Shown here: piece by piece, positions 11,528 to 22,889 of the stretch
Numbering within the stretch: position 1 is the stretch's first letter
Layout of the letters: the number at the start of each line of letters is the position of its first letter
Assembly (NCBI GenBank): GCA_033675265.1
Contig: JAUJYZ010001550.1
Span: 184,501 to 248,500 of the forward strand
DNA from: Actinostola sp. cb2023
Taxonomy: Eukaryota; Cnidaria; Anthozoa; Actiniaria; Actinostolidae
Direction: 5' to 3'
Length of the DNA stretch: 64,000 nt
Translations under genes and position numbers: made by a program
Notes under the pieces: model-generated
Databases searched by the model: none
What the model was told of the DNA's origin: nothing
Seen by the model: the letters and a program-made list of their open reading frames with translations, nothing else

Positions 11528-12860
11528 TAATAATAATAATAATATTTTAATAATAATGTTAATAATAATAATAATATGATAATAATAATAATAAAAAACG
11601 GTTTATTGGACATTATATCCACAGACTTTCGCTCTTCACTTGAATGTTCTAACAGTCTGTTCATTACATTCTAATAATATGCATTACGTCACAAGATGGC
11701 GGCCGAAGCGCTGTCTCGGTCCCTATTTTGCGAATGTCCCTATTCCCCGTATAAAGGTCCTACCCAAAAAATATTTGCGCGTGTAGACTTTCGTGTATTG
11801 CGAAGATGTCATCTGTTGAAGCCTGCTTGAGAAAATGCGAATTTTGCGAATTATCGAAGTTTTAGAACGTCTTTTTGCGAATTTCTCTTGTTTCTTTTCT
11901 ACCAGGTTTAATGACAAAAACGTATTTTAAAGAATCTTTGCCCACTTTGTTTACAATTTCGCATCATAGATTCTAATAAATTAAATAGTTTTCGCAAATT
12001 TATCACTTTCGTATTTTGTACGGGGGCCTGCCAAAAAGTCGAGGGGCCCAGCGATTCTAAAAAATCATGAATTTATCCTCTTTCGTATTTTGCGAATGTT
12101 GGAGCATCATATGACGATTCCTAATAAAAAATAGTGCATGCATTTCTGATGTTTTTATGATGTTTTCGACCACTTAGTTGGAATGTATTTGAGTTTAACT
12201 GTTGTTCGCTGTTTATTTCGTTTCGGGGCATGTCGAGATGGCGAGGGGCATCTTCCTTGAAATTTGACTAAAAAATAGTTCGCAAATTTATGAGAGGTTT
12301 CGTATTTTGCGAATGTTCTGCATCTGTATGACATTCTAATAAAAAAAAAAGTTCGCAAATTTATCGACTTTTATTATTTGCGAATGTTCTGCATCTGTAT
12401 GTTCTGGGACGTACATGCAAAGAAGTTCGCAAATTTATCGACTTTCGTATTTTGCGAATGTTCTGCATCTGTATGAAATTCTAATAAAAAATAGTTCGCA
12501 AATTTATCAACTTTCGTATCTTGCGAATGTTCTGCATCTGAGAGGACATTCTAATAAAAAATAGTTCGCAAATTTATCAACTTTCGTATTTTGCGAATGT
12601 TTCGCATCTGTATGTATATTCTAATAAAAAAGTAGTTCGCAAATTTATCAACTTTCGTATTTTGCGAATTTTATGTTGTATGATTTTCGGGTAAAAAATA
12701 GTTCGTCCAGTCATATTACCTTTCGTACAATCAAAGAAGCATGTTTATGCATTTGTATGACATTTATGGAAAAATAGTTCGCAAATTTATCACTTTCGTC
12801 ACGGCGAATGTAGTTGCATCTTATGGTGAAATTTATATTTAGTTGATAGTTTGCAAATTT
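11288..12860. repeat. Degenerate satellite mixed with foreign sequence
   Basis: Satellite words alternate with fragments of other DNA. Pieces at 11288-11335, 11383-11400, 11418-11460 and 11620-11650 repeat, in order, pieces of 12986-13400 (CCGTGAACATGCATAT, AGGGGTCGTATAGGCAA, GCCATTTAGAAGCTGGCAGG). Intact satellite units return at about 12290-12700. No gene. ATT microsatellite at 11470-11595. Confidence 0.65.
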
Positions 12861-12979
12861 TCAACTTTGTGTTTCGCGGGATGAATGACTTTGACCTCAC
12901 AATCGAGAAACCACATTGAATTTGATTTTGGGAGAGAAAGACGTTGATTTCAATTATCATGACAACTATTCTGATTGGT

Positions 12980-13405
12980 CGACTCTGACCGTGAACATGC
13001 ATATCTTAATTAGGGGTCGTATAGGCAAGACAGAGGGGGTCGATGGCAGGCCCTTTCTCCTCTCTCCTCCCCAGTCCCCTCCCCTTCCCTTCTCCTCCCC
13101 TTTCCCTTTCCCGAAAGGGCCAGCTACGCAGGCTAATCTGGAAGGGACATGGGAAGGAGGACACAGGGAGTTCTAACTTGATAGATTTGTGGCCATTTAG
13201 AAGCTGGCAGGAACTACTTCAAGACAATATATAATAATGGAAAACTTTATTTCATGTATTTTTTACACAAACAATAATAAGCGTAACGTGTATAATAATA
13301 ATTATAATAATAATAATAATAATAATAAAATAATAATAATAATAATAATAATAATAACGACTTCAGTATTGGACAATATAACCACAGAGTGGCTCTTCAC
13401 TTGTC
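12980..13405. repeat. Dispersed repeat with ATT microsatellite tail
   Basis: Contains CCGTGAACATGCATATC, a pyrimidine-rich block (13060-13110), AGCTACGCAGGCTAATCTGG and a TAA/ATT microsatellite (13290-13357). Parts recur at 3660-3720 and 11288-11650. It may be a retroelement 3' tail; class not determined. Confidence 0.4.
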
Positions 13406-13977
13406 CACTAATCTAAGCTATCTACAATAAATATTAACAATAAATTGAATAATTATGAATATAAATAAATATAGAATAAGATTTTAAAATAGATATACTA
13501 GTTGTTATAGAATATAAATAATAGACAAAAAACATCAATATTCAATGCTATTTACGCTGAAATCGACCATTCAATAATCCCATTCATTCTCTTATACAAA
13601 TGTTGAGCTTGGGCTACCTGTGGTCGAAGTTATCGAATTTCGTACATTGACCTTGCTCAGTCCGTGGCGTAGTCTCCCTCGCAGCCGTGCTAAGTGTCGT
13701 CTTCGTGTGCTTTGCCGCTTTTTAAGACATTTTTCATCTTTGCCAAAAAAAAATAAAATGATGAGCTTGTAGAGCTATCAAAATAACAACTCTGGGCCAA
13801 ATATTTGGAGCACTAGAGCATTTCTTTACCGAGTCGAAATATGGGCGAACGCTTCATTCTTACAAAGATTCCTGTCATATAGCGCCGCCATGTTGGATGA
13901 TACGCTGTTGTCATCCAACATGGCGGCCAAGATTTAAAAAAATAAAATTCAAGCTTAGGTTGATATACATCACTTAA
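13406..13977. other. Non-genic stretch
   Basis: No supported gene. A hairpin at 13890-13926 pairs GCCGCCATGTTGGATGA with TCATCCAACATGGCGGC. Confidence 0.5.
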
Positions 13978-14804
13978 TTACTCGGGCCCTCTGGCAGGCC
14001 GCCCGTTTTAGAAAATGCGGATTTCGGTAGTAGTAGTAGTAGTAGTAGTTTTTTTGTTCGGCTTCAAAATGACGAGTATGCGACGTATTTAATCGTATCC
14101 GGAGTTTCAAGATTACTCCGCAGATTTGAAAAGATAAAGGAGACACAGGACTCAAGTAGATTATGAATCTTAGTATTTGAAAGCAGCTGTAGATCTTCAA
14201 GCTATTAAAAGGTCAGATTCTAGTTCATCGTTCAATGACTAGAAGTGGTAAAAGGACTAGAAGCTCGCTTAAAATATTATTTTTTAAAACAACGCGAGGC
14301 CGTTATCGGAACCATCTGACCTATGCAACCTCAAGACGTATCATGTTCGTACTCCCACCGGACTAATAGTCTCCCTCGTCACTCAACTGTCACTGATTGT
14401 CATGACGTCAGAGAAATTATATTGTACATTGAAGAAGATGTCCTTGTTTTATTCGACGTTCGAACCGTAACTCGAACCCCTCGCAGCGGATTCCAAACTC
14501 GACGTTTCGGGATCTGAAGCTAGAGAGGGGGCCTTTACACAAACTCATCCAAATCAAAATAAATTGAACTCAAAGTCAAAAGGTAATCAAATGAACTCAA
14601 AGGCAAATCAAATGAACTCGACACATACATGTATATACATAGTCTCCCTCGTCACGCAACTGTCAGTCATTGTCAGTTTCTCTCCTCGCGCAGCTGACAT
14701 TGTCCTTGTTCTTCAACCAACTGGTATTCATTTTCAAGTACTTCCTCGAAAACTGACATTTTCCTTTTCACAATGCCCGAGTGAACGCTCATTGAGCGTC
14801 TTGT
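13978..14804 (+). mobile_element. Helentron-like element, family 1, copy C
   Basis: About 827 bp, the inverted counterpart of copies A and B. It runs TTACTCGGGCCC, GGCAGGCCGCCC, (GTA)n near 14028-14050, body, GCCCGAGTGAACGCTCATTG and AGCGTCTTGT. With three copies in two orientations and flanks that share nothing beyond the terminal Ts, both ends can be placed to within a base or two. Confidence 0.72.
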
Positions 14805-15048
14805 TTCACTATAAATAGAACTTCTAAACATGTACAAAACTAAAAACATTTAATTTGATACAAATTTGTTGTTTTCCACGACGTGACTAGCGCTAAGTAA
14901 GAGTTGCGTGACAAAATTCAAACTTCGAAAACTCGGACACAAAACATCGAGCCCATCTGAAAATTTCTACAATAATTCATATCACAATTCTCTAAAACAC
15001 TGCAAAGAATCATGTTGGTAGGATTCATAACTAAATTTTTGTATTAAT

Positions 15049-15198
15049 TTTAATAAAAAATAGTTCGCAAATTTATCGACTTTCGTATTTTGCGAATGTT
15101 CTGCATCTGTATGACATTCTAATAAAAAATAGTTCGCAAATTTATCGACTTTCGTATTTTGCGAATGTTCTGCATCTGTATGACATTCTAATAAGAAG
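15049..15198. repeat. Detached piece of the 69-bp satellite
   Basis: Two intact units of the satellite found at 9.9-11.3 kb, in the same orientation and more than 2 kb from the main array. Confidence 0.8.
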
Positions 15199-15409
15199 AA
15201 TTTGCTTTGATGAAGTTTGGAAGTACGATTTTTACGATTCCTTTTCCTTCTGAATGTTTCAAACGTGGAATAAAATAAACTTCAATCATTATATTTCTCA
15301 GAAATGTGTTTCATTTTATTGTCGGATACCTTTTAAACGGGTTTTTGAAACCACGGCGTGACGGCGTGACGGCGGTCATGCAGCAAGCACAGCGACATTA
15401 TCTGCTGAG

Positions 15410-15557
15410 TACCGTATTTTACGAAAGCCTAGAAGGGCCACCTATTTCAGACTTCTACTTTTTGACTTCCGTCTTGAAAATTTCCGACTTGAAAATTTCC
15501 GACTTCAAAATTTCCGACTTCAAAATTTCCGACTTCAAAATTTCCGACTTCAAAATG
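15410..15557 (+). repeat. Left arm of a 2.5-kb inverted-repeat composite
   Basis: GAAAGCC..GAAGGGCCACCTATTTC is followed by several copies of a 15-bp unit (GACTTCAAAATTTCC). The complement of the whole arm occurs at 17830-17985, arrays facing inwards. Confidence 0.7.
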
Positions 15558-15559
15558 TG

Positions 15560-16365
15560 GTACTAGCTTTAATTCCCATCTCCTTCCACGGTTTTATATA
15601 TTTTCTGCTACGGTCTTCCCGTTCCTTCCCTCGGTAGCCATTGTTTGTTCTCTCGCGCGTGTTCGCAACGTTGCAAGCATCATCAATTGCGTTCGGTTTT
15701 GTCTGTTATTTATTATTTATTTGCTTGTTATCTATTCCTTCACTCTATACGTTCTATCCCTTCTCCATGGTCGTTCTTTACCATGTTTACCACCTTCCCT
15801 CCCTCTCCTCCCTACTTCGCCACCCTCCCCTCCCCTTGCACCCTATTTTTATACCTTCCTTTATTTATTCATCATTTTGTATACCAAATATTTATATTTT
15901 TATTTCATTTTCATATTTCATGTCTTCATTCTTTTTATCATTTCTTTTTCTTTAAATTTCTGTACCCTTTATTTATTTATTTATTTATTTATTTATTCAT
16001 TCATTTATTTTATTTTATTTATTTTATTATTATTTATTTTATTTTAATTTTTTATTTTTATTTCTTCTTCCCTCGTCTCCTTCTTTCAATATGTATGGAT
16101 TGAATTGCATTTGCCGCCCATTGAAATTACAAAGCATGATTTCAAATGATGTAACATATTGAGATAACCAGAACATGTGCAATGTGATTTCTTTTGTTAT
16201 TTGTGTTGGGTTAGAGTAAAAAAAAGCATGAAACAGTTCTACATGATCATTATAATAGATCTATTTTGGTAGAATACGAATTATTAACCCAAATTGTTAT
16301 CGAAATGGCTTAATAAAGCATCATGGACTCGAACACAGTTATAGTTGTTATAATTTTAATAATTT
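15560..16365. other. AT- and pyrimidine-rich non-genic stretch
   Basis: Pyrimidine-rich DNA and an ATTT microsatellite near 15968-16050 produce long open frames of Phe/Ile/Ser only (15641-16103). I see no gene. Confidence 0.55.
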
Positions 16366-16634
16366 TACAGTGTGACTACACCAACCAAGGCCACCCAAAC
16401 AAATTTTCATACAAATTATCCAATCACAATTGAGTATTTAAACAATAGAATCTGCACAAATTTTCGCTTTAAAAGCATATATTTTACTTTATTTGTGTAT
16501 GTATATGATCAAGAGTGGGAAACAGTTTAAATTGTAGAATTCAACATCATTCTGTTATTCAGCGTCACAAATGTGATTAGAAAATTTGATTCAAAATTTG
16601 TTTGGGTGGCCTTGGTTGGTGTAGTCGCACTGTA
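16366..16634. mobile_element. Tc1/mariner-type MITE
   Basis: About 265 bp with inverted ends of roughly 40 bp: CAGTGTGACTACACCAACC at 16368 and GGTTGGTGTAGTCGCACTG at 16632, flanked by TA on both sides. CAGT ends and a TA target are typical of Tc1/mariner. No coding capacity. Confidence 0.75.
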
Positions 16635-16864
16635 ATGACTTAAGAGTATTAACTTTCAACAAATACCGTATTCAAAAAATACGTTAGTAGTTTTAGTTAG
16701 CACTACTCGCACTGTGACTCGTTCTGATGTCTGTAAAGTTGTCAAAGTAAATGACATGAAACAATGGTATTAAAACTGATGATAACAAAAATAATGATAT
16801 GGCCATTTCTATGACTAGCTCTTTTCAGATGTAATCGCTTAAGAACTCTTTTGATTGATCGAAC

Positions 16865-17083
16865 TCAAATGATAATCCCATGACATAATGCTAGAAATCC
16901 AGCGATCTCAACGTTGGTATAATCTTGCTGAAAGTAATTCTTGATCAAGTCATCTCTTCCTAAGCCATTGTTAGGTTGAAGTGCTGCTGTATATGATGCC
17001 AAAACACATGACGAGTCTTGGATTCTTATCAACACCAATAATACCAGAAATGGGATACGGAAGAAGATTAACACATTTTTCAT
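16865..17083 (-). pseudogene. Fragment resembling an integrase-linked helix-turn-helix region
   Basis: A 72-residue frame. A hydrophobic start (MKNVLIFFRIPFLVLLVLI) precedes GRDDLIKNYFQQDYTNVEIAGFLALCHGIII. The latter resembles the HTH stretch (YF..GY...EI..FL...HGI.IS) seen before the integrase core in some metazoan transposon-derived proteins; this is recalled resemblance, not a search result. It stops just where that motif would continue, so it is probably a remnant. The ATG lies six bases outside the 3' end of Helentron-like element 17089-17776. Confidence 0.35.
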
Positions 17084-17088
17084 GTCTA

Positions 17089-17776
17089 ACTAGACGCTCT
17101 TCTAGCGTGAAGTCGGGCTTCTAAAAATGAAATGTAACCTATTTGAACTAAATATAGATATCTTATAGTGCGATTTTAAAACAGTGTCAGATGTCGGGGT
17201 TCGGATTACTAAAGGTCATCAGAAGCAAATACAGTACAATAACAGAGCTTCTGAGAGCTTATATTAAGCGATACGGAAAATACAAATATTACCCAAAATA
17301 CTGACTCTACGTGACCTGTTGTCCGTGCAAATACCGTATACATAAACTAGACATCGCAGAGTGATTAAACAATGTTTGGATGAAGTGTAAATATGGGTTT
17401 GCCTCGACGGTTATCGGTCGGCTGAAAACCTTACAACTGTTCTCTTCACCGCCGGCTGCGTGTATCAACTCACTTCGTTCTAAGTTCTGAAGATCTCTAA
17501 ACCCTTTGCAGTACTAGTACTGGATTGATAAATCCATATCTCTATGAATTATTGTGGTTATTTGAAAACAAGACGACATAAACTTCCTCCAACAAGGTTT
17601 ATTCAGACTCGACCAGTCTCGTATCGATAAATCATGTTGTTAGAGCCTTCGGTGATTATCTTAGCGGCCGGCACAGGGCGCATGCGCTGTAGAACCCAGT
17701 ATGCTTTCTGAGGTCAACGACGACGACGAACGATTCTCATTTTTAGAGTCGGGTCTTCCACAGGAAGCCCGACTAA
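17089..17776 (-). mobile_element. Helentron-like element, family 2, copy 2
   Basis: About 688 bp, the inverted relative of 3884-4812. On the minus strand it starts TTAGTCGGGCTTCCTGTGG and ends GCCCGACTT, a hairpin (ACGCT-AGAAG-AGCGT) and CTAGT. The shared core includes CCGGCACAGGGCGCATGCGC. It is about 240 bp shorter than copy 1. Confidence 0.6.
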
Positions 17777-17829
17777 CTAGCTCAAAGAAGCTCAGTTCAA
17801 GCAGACCTAGTGAGCATGCTCAGTAGCTT

Positions 17830-17985
17830 GACAGATTTAGGAAATTTTGAAGTCGGAAATTTTGAAGTCGGAAATTTTGAAGTCGGAAATTTTGAAGTCG
17901 GAAATTTTGAAGTCGGAAGTCAAAAAGTAGAAGTCGGAAATAGGTGGCCCTTCTCGGCTTTCGTAGTATTTACTCGAATCGCGGC
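17830..17985 (-). repeat. Right arm of the 2.5-kb inverted-repeat composite
   Basis: Six or so copies of GAAATTTTGAAGTCG, then AAGTAGAAGTCGGAAATAGG and GGCCCTTCTCGGCTTTC: the complement of 15410-15557. Confidence 0.7.
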
Positions 17986-18268
17986 GCTTATTACATTTTT
18001 CGCGCCTCAAATGCGACGCTTATTCGAGGGCGGCGCTTATTTGAGGGCGGCGCTTATTTAAAAATTGGACACGACAAATAAATCTTTTTTTAAATTTAAT
18101 GGTATACCGTAGTTTTCTATCTGTGCGAAAATTTTACAGTATCGCTTTTGATGAAATTGAATTTCCAATGCTGTTTTAGAGTCGCATTATAGTGTTCTTT
18201 TAATTATACGGAATTCCTCGAATAGGCGCTTATTCGGGGGCGGCGCTTATTCAAGTAAATACGGTAAT
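17964..18268. mobile_element. MITE with GGCGCTTATT repeats
   Basis: Inverted ends GTATTTACTCGAAT and ATTCAAGTAAATAC, with repeated GGCGGCGCTTATT words inside both arms. No coding content. It abuts or overlaps the right arm of the inverted composite. Confidence 0.5.
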
Positions 18269-18357
18269 CTTGAAACTTTATAATTGCACTGTTTGGGAGG
18301 ATTTAAAATTTGGACAAATTTTACGTGATGTGTTTTGTAATTTTAAAGTTTTGTTAT

Positions 18358-18935
<578 letters not shown>

Positions 18936-18966
18936 CATAGAAGCAGTGACTGGCGGAGGTCTCCAT

Positions 18967-20004
18967 TCATTGTAGATAGCTCCAATTAAGTACACTAATT
19001 AAGTTTTTATAAATCCAAAAAGAGCATTTCCAGTTAATGTTTTCACTATTTTGCCAATGATAAAAAGTGTGATACTTCATCATCGTGGTACTATCAACTT
19101 TGTGACCAATGGCCTTGATCGTGTTGAGGTCACAGTCTGTTGGAGTATAAAGAATAACAAATCCTGGTATCTGTGTTGCTGATACTGAAGCATTATTCAT
19201 AATCACAGCAATATAAGCATCATCTGTGTGAGGTGGAGCCTTGTGTCGAGCAGACTTAAGCATTATTGGAATAACATCAGTGGATAAGATGTGGAACGCG
19301 CCATGACAGAAAGGCGGCCATCTATCCTTGGCATACTGCTCTTTGGTTACATACCATTTACTCGTAGGTTCACGTGCAACTCTCAGGCTCACCTTCTCGA
19401 CAAGTCCTCCGTAGAATGGTCGCGGAGAGCGCTCTTCTTTCAACCATCGTATTACGTTAGGTACTCGAACGTACACATCGTCATCAGTCTTCAGAACATA
19501 CTTACAAGAAAATCTGGAGACAGCCCAGTAATGGCCCATGAATGTCTTTATCGCAAGGTTGTAGTAATGATCAGTAAAGTTCCCTATGATGATGTCATTG
19601 TGATGAGAAGCTTCTTGAAGATTGGCTGCATGATTCTCGACGCTTTCACTAACTCCAAGCACGAAAAACAATTTCCATATTCTGGTCTTCTCTAACGATG
19701 AACTTTGTCCCCACGTGTCGCGAATTGCCTTTCGTAGAAGTCGATGTTTTACGCTCGAAGCGGCAGAATTCACTAACACAACCATGAACAATCGTTTCTC
19801 ATCTGGTGGGATTTTGGGTTCAAGATAAGGCAAAAGTAGGGAAAAATTGGCTCGTCTCGCAACTTCAAGTTCTGATTCAGTGGTGACATACGTGTAGTAA
19901 AGGATTATCGGCATCAAGATTGAGATAAAGAAAATCAGAAACATTCGTCTCATCTTCTTTCTTCCTAAGAAGAAAATTACAGGCATCCTGATCCATTTCA
20001 ACAT
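18967..20004 (-). CDS. Beta-1,3-galactosyltransferase-like (GT31), copy 2, full length
   Basis: 345 residues, a normal length for a compact GT31 enzyme. Predicted type II Golgi membrane protein: basic start MLKWIRMPVIFFLGRKKMRR, membrane segment at about residues 20-40, short stem, then the catalytic domain. Motifs: LRKAIRDTWG, KLFFVLGVSES, DIIIGNFTDHYYNLAIKT, KTDDDVYV (metal/UDP-sugar site), PPFCHGAFHILS and HTDDAYIAV, which takes the place of the family's usual EDV(Y/F)VG. The donor and acceptor cannot be read from sequence. The gene is intronless and nearly identical to copy 1, mainly differing around residues 40-65 and at the C-terminus. Stop codon at 18967-18969; the GTA tract begins about 65 bp downstream. 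Confidence 0.9.
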   Translation of the reverse strand: MLKWIRMPVIFFLGRKKMRRMFLIFFISILMPIILYYTYVTTESELEVARRANFSLLLPYLEPKIPPDEKRLFMVVLVNSAASSVKHRLLRKAIRDTWGQSSSLEKTRIWKLFFVLGVSESVENHAANLQEASHHNDIIIGNFTDHYYNLAIKTFMGHYWAVSRFSCKYVLKTDDDVYVRVPNVIRWLKEERSPRPFYGGLVEKVSLRVAREPTSKWYVTKEQYAKDRWPPFCHGAFHILSTDVIPIMLKSARHKAPPHTDDAYIAVIMNNASVSATQIPGFVILYTPTDCDLNTIKAIGHKVDSTTMMKYHTFYHWQNSENINWKCSFWIYKNLISVLNWSYLQ

Positions 20005-20707
20005 GTTCCCACTGAACGTCTAAGTTGATTCTTTCTCTCCTCTCAGACGAAACGGTCTTTTTTTCCGGTCCAAAGGATGACAGGAGTCAGCAGAGGATTT
20101 GATTTCCGCTCCATAAGGACTGAATCACCGCCCAATCACCTGGAAACATCCGGTTCAAGATGCCACTTTTCGCGGTCAAATTCGAATCAAACCTTGGACA
20201 CTTCTAAAGTGATAGATGAACTAAAACATATCGATATTCTGTGGCCATTGCTTCAGCCAAAGCGAAGAAATCGAATTATATTCATCGAATATAGAACTCC
20301 CCATGCAAGGCCAAGAGGTCAGTTAGCCAAGAGGCCAAGCAGCAACGTAATTAAACCGGGCACCACTTATAGGAGCCCGGCCTCGTTCTGGCGAAGCGAA
20401 ACATGAATATATATATACCTACCTGATTCAGCTGAGAAGTGAGATTTTGAATTCGAACAGTAATTAAAACGTTTATGCTTCGTTTTGCTAGAACGAAGTC
20501 TCCTGAAGGAGGTACAGCTGGTCGATACCGCGTCAAAAAAATAATTAAAAGAAACCACAATATATATACCGCAAAGAAATTTGAATTTCACCGAATACCG
20601 CGTAGCCCAAAATCGCCAAATACCGCATAAATCAGACCAGGACGATACCGTAATTACCGAACAAACAATTGACGGATGCCGCAATACCGCGAGGCCCCAC
20701 AAATCTG
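20005..20707. other. Non-genic stretch upstream of galactosyltransferase copy 2
   Basis: Must contain the promoter of copy 2 if that gene is active, but no TATA box or other element could be identified with confidence. The short open frames here show no family motif. Confidence 0.4.
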
Positions 20708-21189
20708 TACTACACCTAGCCTGCGAATACAGCCGCTTTTTTACGCTCGCCACAGGGGTCTCCCGAAAGAAGCGTCTGCGGAGTGAGGCCCAAATTCCTG
20801 TACTGTGACCTCTGAGGTCATGACAGCTCGTGTTGTAAATCTGATACAACACAGCCGCTCATGTTGTGAACACTAATTCCAAACGGCCTGAGTTTGTTGA
20901 TTCGGCAATCAAAATTATTGTAGAACATCATTTTATTCATCTGTGCATATGATAAGTCCGATACAATCGCCCGCGGCTCGACATTGTAATATTTTGTTCA
21001 GGTCGTTGAGTTTAATTTATGCAAATAATGCGATTACCAGCAAGCTGACCAATCAACTTCGTGGACCAGAATCGGGTCCAAAATGACGTCACAGTACAGG
21101 AATTTGGGCCTCACTCCGCAGACGCTTCTTTCGGGAGACCCCTGTGGCGAGCGTAAAAAAGCGGCTGTATTCGCAGGCTATACTACACC
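20708..21189. mobile_element. MULE-type MITE with perfect 9-bp target duplication
   Basis: A 464-bp element (20717-21180) between two copies of TACTACACC. The ends TAGCCTGCGAATACAGCCGC and its complement start inverted repeats of about 100 bp that include CTCGCCACAGGGGTCTCCC. A 9-bp duplication with long inverted repeats is the Mutator-like signature. No transposase. Reduced relative at 9158-9222. Confidence 0.85.
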
Positions 21190-21537
21190 TGGCCAAGTAT
21201 ATGTTTTGCTTTTAATGTTCTCTAATTATTATTATTCCTCTCGTTTGCTTTCTTTGTGCTTCTACGTTTCTTTCATTTTCTTACATAATTTTCATTTTCG
21301 AAAAGACGTTTCTGTATTCGGAAATTATTTAGCCTCGATCTCGTGTAGACATTGGAACTGTGTCACGTGATATGGCAGCGGGGAAAAGAAGATCACATGA
21401 CACATGACTAAAGTTGAAGGTTCCAGATCATCTCATTTGTTGAATTCCCTTGCTGATTGTCTCGTAGGAACATTTCTTCTCAAAATCGAAGCTCGTCGAT
21501 AACTTCAAAATTTAGAAAATAATTTCAAAATTCAATA

Positions 21538-21884
21538 CAGTAAAAACCCGCATAAAAGAACCTCTATTTTTCCAAGTCAGGCTGAAATGGTTCTTATTAA
21601 AAACAGGTTCTATTTCCTTACAATTTGTTTTAATTAGTGAACTATTGACCCTGAAAGGTCTAATATTCACACTAAACATTAACAACCCAACTGTATAGTA
21701 AATATAATATTTCTGCATATTCAGCACCGACTGTACCTGTGTGTTCTGAGCTTTAGTCATGTTTCACATAAGAACCTGCTTCATTTGTCAGGCTGAACTG
21801 GTTCTTATATATTGGGTGCTTAATTGGCTAAATTTCAACCTGGAGGTTCTTAATCCGCAGTTTCTTATATGCGGGTTTTTACTG
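21538..21884. mobile_element. MITE with ACAGTAAAAACCCGCATA ends
   Basis: Inverted ends ACAGTAAAAACCCGCATA and TATGCGGGTTTTTACTGT enclose about 310 bp with internal repeats of TCAGGCTGAA.TGGTTCTTAT. TA next to ACAGT fits a Tc1/mariner-type MITE. Confidence 0.65.
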
Positions 21885-21885
21885 T

Positions 21886-22066
21886 ATCAGAAATAATTTC
21901 CAAATTCAGAAATTTTATATTTCCCAATTCGGAAAATAATTTCAAAATTCAGAAAATAATTTCAAGATTTAGAAAATAATTTCAAAATTCAGAAAATAAT
22001 TTCAAAATTAAAAAAATAATTTCAAGATTCAGAAAATAATTTCAAAATTCAGAAAATAATTTCTGT
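21886..22066. repeat. Short tandem array of about 20 bp
   Basis: Repeated ATTCAGAAAATAATTTCAAA words (about eight imperfect units). The same words flank the left side of the 21.5-kb MITE, so that MITE probably inserted into this array. Confidence 0.7.
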
Positions 22067-22349
22067 ACTGATCCCCAACGTCCCCGTGAAGTCTGCGGTA
22101 AATATAATTTGGCTGAAGCAAAGGCTACAGAATATCGACATTTTTTTTAGTTCATCTAAGGGCCGGTCATTAATAAGTGGGGGGAGGGCTGCGATGTTGG
22201 AGAAAAGTTCAGCCAAAAATTTATGGCCCTTCCCCTGTTTGGAGTCTTTTAAAAATTGTTTAGCCCTCCCCATATTTGAGTTCAAAAAAATGTGGCCCTC
22301 CCCCATTACAAGTGAACATAAAAATCATGAAACAATACATAGAGTGTGA

Positions 22350-22843
22350 ACCATATGTCCGTGAAATAGTACTATTACTAAATAGTACTAAATAGTGTTA
22401 TCTCCATTGTTCAAACTTATTTCCTGCATCATTGAACATTTGCTCCTGTTGGGATCCAGTATCACGCGGACAACGTTTTTGTTAATGCGCTTGCGCAAAA
22501 TGGTTGAATTACAAAGGTGTTTTGTTTACTAAAGCACGTTTGAGGCCCGATTGATCGAGCAATTTGTTCTGTGGCCGCTAAATTAAGCAGATTCGTACGT
22601 GACTGGTTTATCATTTCTCAAACCATCTTTTTCCTTTGACAATGTGTAAATCAGGTAGCTAAAATATAAAAGAGGATGATAAGCTGCATATGTTTCCTCA
22701 ACGGGAAAATATATCACAAATTCGAACTTACTTATTGATCTTGTGTGTAAATATTGGAAATTGCCTTCAAAAAGCGTCCTTTCCGAGCCATAATTTATTT
22801 GCGAATTCCCCTATGTAGCTTCTACATACAGACCGGGATACAG

Positions 22844-22889
<46 letters not shown>

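Noticed and set aside
15641..16103. Three overlapping Phe/Ser/Ile-rich frames of 104-152 residues
   Set aside because: Low-complexity translation of pyrimidine and ATTT repeats; no domain, no splice support.
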